A program made the position numbers and the translations under genes. DNA of 64,000 nucleotides from Sycobia sp. Sy_11 (lineage: Eukaryota > Arthropoda > Insecta > Hymenoptera > Epichrysomallidae): the NCBI GenBank assembly GCA_018907035.1, contig JACCIC010000190.1:186001-250000 (forward strand), given 5' to 3'. How positions within the stretch are numbered: the stretch's first letter is position 1; the number at the start of each line of letters is the position of its first letter. Positions 20,501-32,031 of this stretch are shown here, one piece after another. The notes under the pieces are model-generated. The model was not told where the DNA came from and ran no database searches. It worked only from the letters and a program-made list of their open reading frames with translations.

Positions 20501-21395
20501 CCTTTTTCAAAGGGCGACCAGGTTACAAATGGTAGCTATCTACAGCCCGGAGCACTTTAAAGAGTGCGAAAACAATGGCGAAATCGCAAAAATACGCGCA
20601 CGTAAGAACAATCAGCTTTTAAAAATTATTTTTAGCTTGACTATGCGTGACTAAACGAGAGAAACGGAGCTGAAATAATTCGCTATAAAGCTAGATAGCT
20701 ACTGACCGAACAAACGTGAACAATTTTCCACCGCCTCGAGGTGTTTCGCTCTCTTTACCAGTGCCATCATGTCACGAGCTGTCCCTTCTTACACGGGCGC
20801 CCTGAGCACCCGCCTGTACCAGTACTTTATAGCACGCGGATCAGCCGCCTCTCAGTGGGGCCTGCCTGCTTTTTGGTGTTGGCTATCCCGTCGGCCGAGC
20901 AGCCACTTATCGTAGCTAGTCCGCCGCCTGTCACCGTTTCCATGGTCGGCACATTCGCAACACGATGAGATCGACGTGCATAAACAGGCGAAGCGTTCTA
21001 GTCGATTTGTAAATGTCAGTTTGGTTTTACCTCTGTATCTCTTTCTCTCTCTCTAACACATCTTCACGCGCACCGCCTTGTCCTGCACCCGTAGCAGGCG
21101 GCTTGCGTACCACCTTTCGTTACTGTTTGTGGTATCGCAATTTTGGATTATTATATAAGTTATATTTTTTATTTCTTTCAATCGTTCTGCGGTGCAACTC
21201 AAAAATTGTGGCCAAATATGTTTATGATACAATTTTGAGTTCATTCACATATTTGGAAAACCGAAAACCGAAGAAAAGATTTAAAGCAGCTTAACCAATT
21301 GCGAAATGGAAGGCGCTCATTCAAATAAAGATTGCTGCTTTTCATTACATTATTAATAGTTAGTTCGCACGATTGTTAAATTGTTCGTTTTATTA
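20501..21395. other. GC-richer island, unassigned
   Basis: Composition rises from about 20510 to 21130, with open frames on the plus strand at 20741-20968 and 21013-21294. Neither translation shows a domain, a repeat or a transposon motif I know, and there is no clear splice or promoter pattern. It could be an unrecognised transposon, an LTR or a non-coding host exon. Confidence 0.3.
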
Positions 21396-22641
21396 TTGGG
21401 TGTACAAATAAGTTTCCACCATATTTTTATAAAGAAATAAGAATTTATTATTAAAAAAGGTACAAATAATGTCATTCAAAATATTTCCCATCACTTTCTA
21501 CTACTTTTAACCATCTTTCGGGCAGCAAATGGATACCTCGTCTAAAAAATTGCTCGTCTTTTGAGGCGATCTACGAATCGACCCATTTCTTCATTTCTCG
21601 TAAGAAGTGAAGTGCCGCACAGCCAGACCATGAGTCATCGACCGAAAGGGGCGATAGTCCGATGGAGCCGTGATCTACAATTCAGTGCTTCTAACGTTTC
21701 TTTTACGATTTTTACAAAAAGTGGCCGAGCGTTGTCATGTTGAAAAATGACTATCGTTCCTTTTGGCATATGGTGAACGTTTAATCTTCAATGCTGGGCT
21801 CAATTGCATCAGCTGTTGTTGGTAACATTCCCCGGTGATGGTTTGATTGTGTTGGAGTAGTTCCTAATAGATTAGTTCAAACTGGTCCCACCAAATGCAC
21901 AACATTAGTTTCTCGCCATGAATGTTTGGCTTGGCTATCGAAGTAGAGGTATGCCCGGGCATAACCCATGACATTCTACGCCTTGGGTTGTCGTAGTGAA
22001 TCCACTTTTCGTCTCTCGTCAGGATTCGATGTAGAAATTTTTTGCAATTTTGCGTTTTGAGCAATTGTTCGCAAGCGAATAAACGATGCTCGACGTCTCT
22101 TAGCTGCAGTTCTTAAGGAATCCAATTGCCTTGCTTTTGGACCATATCCATGGTTTTGAGACGTTGTGAAATAGCTTGCAGAGTTATTACTAACTCTTGA
22201 GCATGCTATTCTTGCATTGGGCACGGATCATCCTCCAGTAAAGCTTCCAATTCTGTGTCGCCATACACTTTGGGCCTTCCACTACGTGTTTTGTTCTCCA
22301 CGTCAATATCACCATTGTGGAACCACTCCCGACAACTTCCCTCACTCAAATTAACATCACCATATACTGCTTTGAGTAGCTGATATGCTTCGGCTGCAGA
22401 TTGTTTTAAGTGAAAGAAGTAAATTAACAATTCGCGCAAAGGACGCTTATTTAGCTCAAAATTTCACATCTTAAGACGATGAAAACTAAGTGATGCTAAC
22501 AAAAAGTCAGAGGTATTAAAAGGTTATGCTTTTTCCAGATGTCAACATATACTATACGAGTTTTTACAGTTGACAATTTCGATGTTATCTTATCGCTGGC
22601 TCCATCTTTTAATAACTGCGGAAACTTATTTGCAGACCTAA
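21396..22641 (-). mobile_element. Mariner with both TIRs (copy C)
   Basis: TIRs are TTGGGTGTACAAATAAGTTT (21396) and the complement of TTAGGTCTGCAAATAAGTTT (ending 22641), each flanked by TA and continuing CC. The length is about 1,246 bp. Confidence 0.9.
21472..22469 (-). pseudogene. Mariner transposase remnant (copy C)
   Basis: The reading starts at an ATG at 22469 whose second codon is now TGA and ends SDGKYFE with TGA at 21472. N-terminal text AAEAYQLLKAVYGD and SGRPKVYGD is followed by MVQKQGNWIP, ACEQLL and [10 protein letters not shown] (first catalytic Asp), then FQHDNARP (second Asp kept). The third-Asp region is shortened and frameshifted (APSDYRPFRSM). Several stops and at least two frameshifts are present, so it is more decayed than copy B although of the same broad group. 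Confidence 0.88.
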
Positions 22642-23002
22642 TAGAAATAAAAGAAATTCATTTATTGCGTAAGGCCACATACATGTGCGAGGGACGGATT
22701 GGTGTTTCTCTCTTATACATATATAAGGCAGAATATAAAGTCCGTTGAATATTCATTATACTATTGCGGTGCGCATATTCGTTCCGCGGCAGATGCGTTT
22801 CTTGAACCGCCCGTAAGGTGGTGCTTCTGTACTTTATTCGCCATACTATTCTTTGCCGATACATTACTCTCGCACCCCTGTGAAAATATGTATGTGGAGA
22901 ATGGGTGCTAGCCAATCATGGATGGTGCTAGGTAGGATTAACCCATAATAATTGTTATAATTATTTATATTTAGTATATTAATATTTAATTATAATATAT
23001 AT
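22642..23002. other. Spacer between mariner C and solo LTR
   Basis: An open minus-strand frame at 22658-22915 has no recognisable motif. A TATATAAGG string occurs near 22725. I cannot assign it. Confidence 0.3.
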
Positions 23003-23694
23003 TGTAAGCGGCCAAACTGCCGGTCCACGGTTGCGAAACCGAATGTTCGCGCGACATACACGCACGAAGGAGGAAGTTGAGAGAAGAATCCTTCTTCTCT
23101 TCCGAGCTGCCGAGGAAGGCAGTTCCGTTGAGAAGAGAACAATCCGAAATAGTAAAACTCTCTCTAGAGCCTGTCGCCCATTGATGCCATCAGCATCCAG
23201 ATCATCCCGACGCCCCGTCTGCGTCTACATCAGGACATTCCGAGCAGCCACGCCAGATAGAGCGATCATCCTCACTGTTATCCTGACTCGAGCACCAAAA
23301 GCTCATCGAGAGTACGAGACAGAAGGAAAGAAGGAAGCTCTAGCGAAAGAGAGAGAGAGCGAGAGAAAGAGAGAGAGTGAGAAGACCAAGAATCGAGAGA
23401 AGGACGAGAGGAGGTTCAGCACGAGATGAAGTAGCGGTACCGAGGACTCGTCAGCAAGTAGCCTCTTAATTTATTGATATGTGGAGTGCGCGTACCGGTA
23501 TAAGCGCGCGAGCGTCCCGTACTGAAGTCAATACGCGTCGCGTCCTCCCTTCCCCACCTGCCGAGTCCATCCATGTCCGCGGAACCCGCTCTGTGGTGAT
23601 TGTGGTCATTTCAGTTCCCTGTTCCCCGTTTCCAGTTTCAGCGACGTCAACGCCACCAGAGATCTTGATGGTAAGCCCGTGCAAAACACGGGTT

Positions 23695-23697
<3 letters not shown>
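23003..23697 (+). mobile_element. Probable solo LTR (Ty3-like termini)
   Basis: It begins TGTAAGCGGCC and ends CACGGGTTACA, so it has TGTAA...TTACA inverted ends, and it is flanked on both sides by ATAT, a likely 4-bp target duplication inside (AT)-rich DNA. It is 695 bp, GC-rich, with a purine-rich middle (GAGA repeats near 23350). No gag or pol of matching strand adjoins it, which fits recombination between two LTRs. Open frames inside it look incidental. Confidence 0.6.

Positions 23698-23740
<43 letters not shown>
23698..23740. repeat. (AT)n microsatellite
   Basis: About 42 bases of alternating A and T, directly after the solo LTR terminus. Confidence 0.95.
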
Positions 23741-23741
<1 letters not shown>

Positions 23742-24295
23742 CCAGTTATGACTAACTGTGAATCCGTTACTCTCAAAAGTTTCTTTATTTAGATATTATT
23801 AGTAAAAAAAGGAACCTAAACAAAAAAGGTAAGTTTGTGAAACATCACGGAGGATCCTACGGACCAAACATGTTAACTGAAAAATAAATTAACCCGTTCA
23901 GGAACACTTCCCCCTTTGTAAATTCGGACTCTGTACCAGACGGACATTTGAGATTAAATACTTAACCTCAGGAACTTATCTCTTAGGTGTCCGAGTACCC
24001 CGTTACAAAATATATAATATAATATTTAATGATAGTTAAAACGTATCTTTATATTAAATAATGTATTATGAGATGATTAAGTTGTGAGATTTTAACTTAT
24101 TCAAAAATACTCTACATATATTTGACATAATGGTTTTATTTCTTTTTTTTGTATATGCGCAATTCGAAATGATTTTATTATACGTGGCTGCAGAATTCTT
24201 TGAAAGGGAACTACATGATGAAATTAATTTGCAAAAATTAGGCTGTGGATTTATCAATGATTTACATATAACTTTGAAAAAATAAAATAGAATAA
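23741..24295. other. Spacer without a gene
   Basis: AT-rich; nothing recognised. The 23,850-24,000 part is less AT-rich but shows no motif. Confidence 0.4.
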
Positions 24296-24326
24296 AATCT
24301 ATAGTAATAAATAAATAAATAAATAA

Positions 24327-24360
<34 letters not shown>
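24296..24360. repeat. (AAAT)n/(AT)n microsatellite
   Basis: AAAT repeats pass into alternating A/T and end exactly where the next element's TGTAACGGG terminus begins. Confidence 0.95.
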
Positions 24361-24363
<3 letters not shown>

Positions 24364-24499
24364 AACGGGATGGGTTCGACTAATAGAACTCAAGTTCAGA
24401 TATGGAAGCGCGACCGTTCCCGTATGGTCCGCGTTCCTTCTTCTCACCGCCCGGGGAATAAGCGCCCGTCGTCGGTGGAGTCTCCCACGGCCGGCTGGC

Positions 24500-25570
24500 C
24501 TCGCGTCTCCCCATTAAACCAGCAGGAGCCCGCTGTTCTACTTTACATTGCTGGCATACGCGACAGTGGCGTAGGTACGCGGCCACGTCGTCGTAAGCGC
24601 CAGGCCAATGATAATAAGCCGTCAAGCGAGCGTATGTTTTTTCTCGGCCCAAGTGTCCGGCCGTCGGTTCATCGTGGCATTCTTGCAGCACGACTTTGCG
24701 TTTTTCATATGGGACGATGAGTTTCCAAACCTCGTCGCCATCTGTGGTGCCGGCTATTCGCATACTCGGGCAATATTTGTACAACTGACCGCGGACGATT
24801 TTCCAAATCGGGTGCTCCCACAGACTTGTTTGAACCGCTTTCTGCCTTTCAAGATACGACTCGTCGGTCGTTTCGTCAGCCCATGACATAGCATTTATCA
24901 ACGGCTCGTTTTCTTCGTATATGCGCGAGAGCGTGTCAGAGACGTAATTAAGGGCACCTTTTCGGTGCTCAACTTCGTAGCTATGGCCCTGTAGTTCAAG
25001 GGCTCAGCGAGCAAGGCGTCCGATAGGGTTGCGCAGTTTGCTCAACCACCGTGGACTAATCATCGGTTAACGCTTGAAAGTGATAACGTTCCAGATAAGG
25101 GTGAAATCTTTTAACTGCCCATAACACAGCAAGACATTCGCGCTCCGTTACGTTATAATTGCTTTCTGTCGCGGGCATTGTGCGGCTCGCAAATTTGAGC
25201 GCGCGCTCATTGCCATCAATCATTTGGAGCAACACGGCTTCCAAGCCGGTGTCGCTCGCGTCGGTTTGCATGATAAATAACTCGTCGAATCTCGGCCGCT
25301 GCACTACGGGCGCCGATGCAATGAGCGATTTCACGGAAAAAAGCGCTTTCCTGCTCCTCTGCCCACGCGTATCCAGAAACTTTCTTCGTTAAACGCGTCA
25401 GAGGTTCCGCGGTGCTAGCGAAATCTCGCAGAAACTTCCTATACCAGAAAGCCATGCCCATGAAGCGTCGGAGCTGCATCAAATTCTTCGGAGCCGGATA
25501 ATTCAGAACCGGCTTGATCTTGGCTGGATCGGGCCGAAATCACTCTCGGTTTACTAGAACACCGAGTTAT
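24500..25570 (-). pseudogene. Ty3 reverse transcriptase end, RNase H, integrase zinc domain
   Basis: These domains copy the RNA, remove it and bind DNA for integration. Near 25550 the text is VLVNRE then FRPDPAKIKPVLNYPAP, then LRRFMGMAFWYRKFL (RT connection). RNase H follows with TDASDTGLEAVLLQ, TERECLAVLWAVKRF and later the EHRKGALN-like block with VSDTLSR. The integrase HHCC domain (24510-24900) has TAGHLGREKTY, YYHWPG and CRVCQQCK, then APAGLMGRRE, after which core sequence stops. Frame changes occur near 25330 and 25050. No YIDD catalytic box is present. Confidence 0.8.
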
Positions 25571-26240
25571 CTGACTTTACTTCGAATAGTAGTTCCACGT
25601 ACTCAGCGATAGATACGTGGCGCCCGTCTGCTACGCGCGCACCTTTTCCAGTACTCGGCTGCAGCGCGAGGCCGCACGCACTCGCTATTTGTAAGCCGAC
25701 GGGGCCCATAACAGTTAACACGGCGCCCGGATCGAACAGCGGACGGAGCCTGTATCCGCTCACGCACACTCGTAGGCACCATCTTGATCCTTCCGGTGTT
25801 TCGTCGATTTGGGCGTTTCGTGCCTCCTCGCTAGCACTCGTGTCAAGTGCCGCGGTGTCTCGCGTTTCGCTTGATCCGGACGGTTGAGTTTCCGCTTCCT
25901 GCGGTTCGCTTTCTTTTTGCCGCAGTTGAGAGGCCTGCTGAACGAGAGCGGGGGCATGTACGGCCTGTTTTACGCGCTCCCCGTCCCGTTTCCCGCTCAT
26001 TTCGGACACGTACGGGTCGTGTACCTGGGGAAGCCACAATCCCAGCACTTCACGTTGGTTTGCGGCGCCTTCTGCTTGGCGCTGGGTACGGAGTCACTCG
26101 AGCTCGGTGACCACTCGAGGCGGCGAGCGACGAGAATTTCCCTCAATTTTCGCGTGCGGCGGTGATCTTGTTGGACTACCTCCGCTCTTCCTACTATATG
26201 TCGGGACGTTCTTCTGCCTCTGGTTTGCCACGAGGAATAA
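25570..26240 (-). pseudogene. Ty3 gag C-terminus and aspartic protease remnant
   Basis: A zinc knuckle, KCWDCGFPRYTTRTCPK, is readable near 26040-25990 on the minus strand; Tyr stands where the metal-binding His should be, as in the gag at 6.1 kb. After a frameshift, a long open block (26048-25554) has a Glu/Thr/Ser-rich linker and then a retropepsin-like core, FDPGAVLTVMGPVGLQIA, with DPG in place of the active DTG/DSG triad. The block ends in LLFEVKSDNSVF, where the deletion into the polymerase begins. Confidence 0.7.
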
Positions 26241-28200
26241 AGAATTTATATGTAAATGCGTAAATGTAGCCTACCATTTCCTCTGTGATTCAAATATCGC
26301 GCCTAAAGTAAATTGTGCAACATTGACATAACAATTACGATCCTAACCATAAGAGAACTCAATTCTAATATCAGTAATGATTTCTATTAGGTAATTTTTT
26401 CGATTTGATATATATTTAGTAAATTTGTTTTATTTTGATTATGGTTGAAAGAATCGAATATTTAAAAAATAGAAAAGTTTCACCAATTTATTTTTTTAAA
26501 GACTTTAAAGATCATTAATTTAAAGATCATTAATTTTAAGAAATATCGGGATTAGAGAATATATTAATACATCTTAGTTTATTTTACAATAGTCGATATA
26601 AATACAGTTTTTAATACAAAATAAACACGAAACTCCCTGTGGAACACATACCGACACACCTGAACATTTTATTCTACCTGTCGAACACAAATATCCCCAT
26701 AGAAGTCATTCCTACACATAACTGTTAGGAGATACTCTATATGTTAGATATTAAAACGTTAACAAATTTTTCGATTGTAAAAATGACAAACAAAACCTCA
26801 TTCTGATTATTTTCACGCCTAACATTTATTTTAGAATCGTAGATTTTCTGACAAAACAGTAAAATTTTGAACATTAAGTCGAATTTTAGCAAGGACACAA
26901 TTTTATTCTATATTATTATAAGCATGTAAAAATTTGGTTTGTTATCAACATCGATCAAACATGCATGAACCAATGGACTATTATCATATAAATCAATAGA
27001 TAATTTGTTATAAATTGACACACAAGCAGCAATTTTTGGTTATTTATGATTAAATTTTTGTTTAATTAAATACATTCTTAATAACAATTCTTAATTGATA
27101 TTGTTCTTTTTACTTTCTCTCCAAAAACAAATTTCAGAAAATTAATGATTTTTTTGCTTGTACGGTGGGGTAACGTCTTAAAGCAGGACTTCTTCGGATG
27201 CTAACAAACGGTAGTTATCTGTTTTCTATTTTTTTAATTATAGAAAAGTATACAAGACTTTCTGGGATTCCTAGAAATTCTTCTTTTTTCTGGTATGCCT
27301 GGATTTCTGGTATGACTTCTTGGAAAAGCATTTTTCGTTATAAAAATTTTTGTATATTTATTCGAAAAAAACTTACATAGAATGATTAATAATAATTATG
27401 AATTTTTGATTTACGTATAAAAAATTTAGATTCGAGAAAGTTGAAATTTATTCGCACACACACGCGCGTACGCACACCGAAGACTTTTACGATTGTATAG
27501 AGCCTATTGCGAATGCTTGATTTTAAATTTCAATTTCCTAAGTGAGGTATTGAAATTCTGAATTCAAGAAAATGTTTACTTAATTTTGTAATCATAGAAA
27601 AAATTGATTAAATATCGTAATTAATTATTACTGAATATATCTTAATTACTATTAAATGTAATACAGAATTGTTCTGTATACCATTATATCCAAACAATCT
27701 CAATCTAAGGTCATAATCCAAATCAACTGCAAAAAATGCGGGCTTATGCAGATTACATTTTAAAGATGGTAGATTTATGATAAATAGAAATTACGTAAGT
27801 TAAGATATCATAAATTATCGATTTTTTTCAAGAAACAGCTAGAGAAAAAGAGAGGAACATTTCCACTAAACATTGTTCCAGAACCATTCGTGCTAAAAAT
27901 ATCGTTGAAGATATACAAATGTAAACTAAGACAACAAAAGGATCATTACCAGTTACAGCATATCCAAATGGTAGATAACTGTTTTTTGATGTTGGAGAAG
28001 AGGATACGGATCTTTCCTATTTTAGATTCGATACAAATATTATATAAAATATTATATAATATTTGGAGAAGATTTTGCTGAAAATATAGTAAATAATATA
28101 CATACAATAGCCTCTGATTCAAATTTAACGAGTAATATTCGCTAATAAATTCATGCATGGGCAAATAAATGCATCCTCACGCATTCTTCGAGAAAAAACC
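26241..28200. other. AT-rich stretch without a gene
   Basis: I looked at both strands and recognised no coding sequence. A (CA)n-like patch with CG occurs near 27455. A string similar to one at 18600 (TTTCTGGGATTCCTAGAAAT) is at 27258. Otherwise plain AT-rich DNA. Confidence 0.45.
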
Positions 28201-29835
28201 AAAGACGTGTTGAACCGAGAGTCCTTTTTCACACGCGTTTTAAAAAGTTAATGAATCACGTCGTCGAGTCGAGAAATTACAGAGAAAACTTAAAACGGAA
28301 AAATGAAGAACATGTCAGTTGCAACAATGATTGTTCGGAAATGTTTCTAATGCTAAGCCATTTATTAATGCCGATGAATTTTTGAAGAGTTTCGATATTC
28401 CTGTTGTGGCTAAAATAAATATATTTTTATTCTGTAGCGTATTATTTACAAGTGCGGAGATCTGGAATAGTTTTGCCAACCGAATAAACTGTTGGGTTGT
28501 GAATATTCAAGTGAAATATCGTGCCGGAGCTCAGTGAAGTAATTTTAAATATGATAGATGCTTATCGGAAGGCTTTTCCAGAGCAGCAGCGAATATGCCT
28601 ATTAAAATTTGACAAAATGGCAATAACAGCCGCAAAAGATTATTCAACTAAATATAATCACAGAAAAGGCCTGGCCTATATGGGAAGCGATTTTAGGAGT
28701 TTCAAAATGGTAAAACATGCTCTTTTATTTTGTCTCTATAGCTCAAATAATAAAAATGCATGGAGCCAACTCGTAACTTTCTGTTTTAATGAAAATGAAG
28801 CAAACCGCCGAGGAATTACATAGAATCGTTTGTCCCATTATTACAAGCATTCGAGAAGTTGGAACTGATGTCTGCACGTATGATATGTGTGATCAATGTT
28901 TGAACAATGAAAAACTTCTCAAATAATTAAATATGGCTATAAAACATCCTTTCTTTATACGTGATATTAAAATAATTGCACTTTTTGATTGGCCACACCT
29001 TATTAAACGTTTATCAACGCAATGAAAGTTTTTGGACACCATGTATATTGAACACGATAAAAATATTGTTTCCTTAAGTAAATCAAGGTTAACATAATAA
29101 TTTAACAAGCACCTCGGCACTTCACGATTATTAGATTTTTTAACAGAAACGTATTTCAATCTCAATAGTTGAAGCTAGAGATGACAAACCAGCGTTTCAT
29201 CTTTTAAACCGGATGGTGGATTGTCTTGTTAATGTAGCCAGATATTGCCCAGAAAGAATCTTTGCTTATATTTGTCAGGAATCAGTCAATTTTGTAGAGG
29301 GAATAGGCGCTAGTATCGATGTTTATAACTCATTTTCCTTCAAGAAAATCAGTCTAAAAAATCGACCATTGTCAAAAAATAATCCGAAAATTCCTTGATT
29401 GGTTAAAGAAGAGGAATATAAAAAGAGATGGAGTCATGAAAAGGCCGCTACGCTTTGAAGGACTGCCTTCGACTGTTGAAGACAGTCAAAGGCAGTTCGA
29501 CTGTTAAGGCTTTTCTAGTGATATTTGTAAAACCGATGCTTCATTTGAATTCGCAAATAATTTGTACAACCAAGATTCCGTGGAGCATGCTCATTGTAAG
29601 ATTCGAGGCCGAGGTAAATTTAATATAATCCTACCTGTAGAATGTATTGTTTGGTTTCGACAGATTTTGGCAACTGATTGTATAAATACCAGCAAAAATG
29701 ATAACATAAACTCTGAAGGAAGTCATTCATTAGTAAAAACATTTGATAAAGCCTCTATAGAAAGCGAAACCATAGGATCGGTTGTATTAACTATCGGTGT
29801 ATTTTCTAAGTACGATCGTTCTAGTTATTAAATCT
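28200..29835 (+). pseudogene. P-element/THAP9-type transposase remnant
   Basis: P-superfamily transposases cut and paste DNA using an RNase H-like core. The order of motifs fits: LLKFDKMAI (28601-28630; the usual form is FDEM, first acid), VKHALLFCL and an NAWSQLVTF block like WKQ-V-Y, then GTDVCTYDMCDQCLNN (second acid in CDQ, about 28860), then IALFDWPHLIKRL (like DPPHLLK, about 28990), VNFVEGIGASIDVYNS (about 29285) and finally NQDSVEHAHCKIRGRG (29566-29613), the conserved QDxxE block with the last acid. Four or more frame changes and several stops separate these. The THAP DNA-binding domain is not visible upstream. No TIRs were found. Confidence 0.82.
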
Positions 29836-30477
29836 TTTAAACATTTATGATTTAAGTAAAAATAGAGTCAAGAAGTAAATGCAATTACTTAGTTGGGTAT
29901 GCAGTCTATCATTTAAGAAAATCTATTGCGCACAATGTAAGGAACATTTAATAAAAATATAACAGATTTATATTAATTAAAGGGAGTTCCGGAGTTCCAG
30001 AAGTAGGAGTCACTGACTTGATTAGACCAACAAAAAATTTTGCGAATATTGTAAATTACCAGTTATAGCCTTTCGATTCCTTGTATCCTTCATTTTGAGC
30101 TAAAAGGAATTTATTAATACTTTTAGTTGAAAATAACGAAGAATTTATGCGCTTAAAGGTTCCCGTTTGATTTAAAAAAGAAAATATGAATATATAATAG
30201 ATTTATTACGCTTTCTTTGTTAGTGAAAATCTGTTTAAAAACAAAGGAAAATCACAACGATCGAAACAAATGGCTATGTCTCAAATTCTGACACTAAAAA
30301 AATTAGAATTGTTAAGCATGTATAAAATATATTTAATTTATTTAAATCTTTTGTTTTTTTTAAAGGTGAAATGATTTACCTAATATATACAAGATTCGCA
30401 TAGTAGTATAAACTGATATACATTTTAATAATATAATATAAGTAATACAGTAGGATAATATACAGTAGCAAAATATA
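29836..30477. other. AT-rich spacer
   Basis: Nothing recognised on either strand. Confidence 0.4.
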
Positions 30478-31486
30478 TTAGGACCGAAATAAATGTTAGA
30501 CAGAAGGAGCAATGTCTGGAGATTACGGCAGGTGAGGTAAAACATCCCATTTTAGGGTTTAAAAGAATGCCTTGACGGGATTTACGAAATGTGTCCGAAT
30601 ATTTTAGAATTTAGAATTGTATTTATTAGAGCCTAAGGACTCGTAGTCCTTCATAGGCCAGTATTGTTATATTGTAAGATAACTTTATCATGTCTCTCTT
30701 GGTACTGTGGCTGTTTCTCCTTCAATGCGTTGTTCAAATACATCAATCGCGTTCGATATCGATTTCCTGTGATAGTTACACTCGGTTTCAACCAATCATA
30801 ATACACAGCTGGTCTAATCAAATGTACAACAAAACCTTATCATCGTAAATATTCAGTTGGGCGTCGATGTCGCGACATTTCCGGGAATTTCCTATGACTT
30901 TCTACGCTTGGAATTATGGAAGTACCCCTATTCTTCGTCGTTGGTTACAATGCGATGTAAATATTCCTTCTGGTTCTGCCTTTGAAGCAGCTATTCACAA
31001 GAAAAAAAATCCTTTTACTAGGAAACCCCAGTTTCTTGTTTCTGAATCTATCCTATGGCTTGGAGGTATTTCAAAATTACTTTTCGAGTGACTATCATAA
31101 TTGTGCTAATTCTTCTTAGCTTTGGAACAAGTCTTCAACAAGTAATATCTCCAATTCGAAATCATTTAAATTTTTTTCTCTTTCATCGCCATGCCTGTCC
31201 TCGAAATCAAAATCGGCGCTTTTAAAGCGTTGAAACCGCTCAAAACTTTCTGCCATTAAGAAGAGTTTCACCAGAAGTACTTGATAGTATTCGATAAGTC
31301 TAAGCCGCAGCTGTCTTCAAATGAAAGAAAAAAAATGAACGCTTCCCGCAAATGACAAGAATTTAACGCGAAAACTAATATCTTCAACCGAAAATAGACT
31401 TCTGATTCAAACACAAATTTACAAATGTGGTGCTGTATCTATATTGATAGATGACTAACCTTACTGTCTGAAATTTCTAACCTGCA
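30478..31486 (-). pseudogene. Mariner remnant (copy D)
   Basis: Probable TIRs are TTAGGACCGAAATAAAT at 30478 and the complement of a diverged match ending 31486, both next to TA. The minus-strand transposase is badly broken but readable: AESFERFQRFKSADFDFED, ACE-like LLQRQNQKEYLHRIVTND, FHNSKRRKS, then ALKEKQPQYQERHDKVILQ, then YNN in place of HDN at the second catalytic site, then after an insertion THFVNPVKAFF, TLKWDVLPH and SPDIAPS. The C-terminal tail is missing before the left TIR. A 58-bp LINE-tail insert interrupts it at the second catalytic site. Confidence 0.8.
30600..30665 (-). mobile_element. 58-bp LINE-tail insertion in mariner D
   Basis: The insert (30604-30661) is flanked by TATT at 30600-30603 and 30662-30665; removing it with one TATT restores the mariner sequence around its second catalytic codon. 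On the minus strand the insert reads CTGGCCTATG, a hairpin AAGGACT-ACG-AGTCCTT (30635-30651) with an outer GCCTA/TAGGC stem, then AGGCTCTAATAAATAC and an A/T tail. The layout matches the insert at 17605-17664 and the 3' end of the I-type LINE at 33.9 kb. Confidence 0.78.
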
Positions 31487-32030
31487 TATTCCTACTGGAG
31501 CTTACCGCGGCAAACATATATCGAAAAAAAACGAAAGCAAAGTTGCTCAACTAATAGAAGAAATGTTTATTAGTTTTTAACAAATGGCTGGGTATAATGA
31601 AATAAATACATTCCATTTTTGGATAAAACATTTAAATTGTTTCATTTAAATGCTTTTTTCCACACATTGAAAATCACTTGTTTTATATATACATTATATA
31701 TCGTTTAGTATTTTTTTTATTTATATTTAATAGATAAATGTTTCTGTTTTACTTAATAAAAAAAGAACTACCTATTATTTTTTAACAACAGGCTGGCCAT
31801 ATTCAAATAAATCTATTCCAACTTTTCAAAAAAGAATTGAATTGTTTCAATTGAATTGGTTTTTTCAAAGATACCTGAATTAGTATAGATATATAACATT
31901 ATCGAATATTTATTTATTTAATTTTAGTTTTTGCATATATGTAGTTTTATTTAGTAAAGGTCAGGGAATATTTATTATTTTTCAATAGTTTATTTAGTGT
32001 AATGTAATAATTTTTTTTCTATTCAAATAA
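31487..32030. repeat. AT-rich repeat, two diverged direct units
   Basis: A unit starting near 31570 (TTTTTAACAAATGGCTGGG) recurs near 31780 (TTTTTTAACAACAGGCTGGC), about 205 bp apart, with further matching blocks such as AATTGTTTCA. Region 715-790 carries a related unit. No coding sequence seen. Confidence 0.45.
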
Positions 32031-32031
32031 A

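Larger units (their letters stand above)
24361..26240 (-). mobile_element. Ty3/gypsy element, internally deleted (copy B)
   Basis: On the minus strand the order is gag end with zinc knuckle, protease, end of reverse transcriptase, RNase H, integrase N-terminus and then an LTR-like end, CCCATCCCGTTACA, that abuts (AT)n at 24360. At least two internal deletions occurred: the reverse transcriptase palm is missing between protease and thumb, and the integrase core is replaced by what is probably LTR end sequence. Upstream gag stops near 26240. Confidence 0.8.

Noticed and set aside
23031..23429. 132-codon plus-strand frame rich in Arg, Glu and Ser
   Set aside because: It lies within the probable solo LTR and is driven by GAGA repeats; no domain.
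25843..26165. Plus-strand open frames of about 90 codons
   Set aside because: They lie antisense to the Ty3 gag/protease remnant, which has recognisable motifs on the minus strand.
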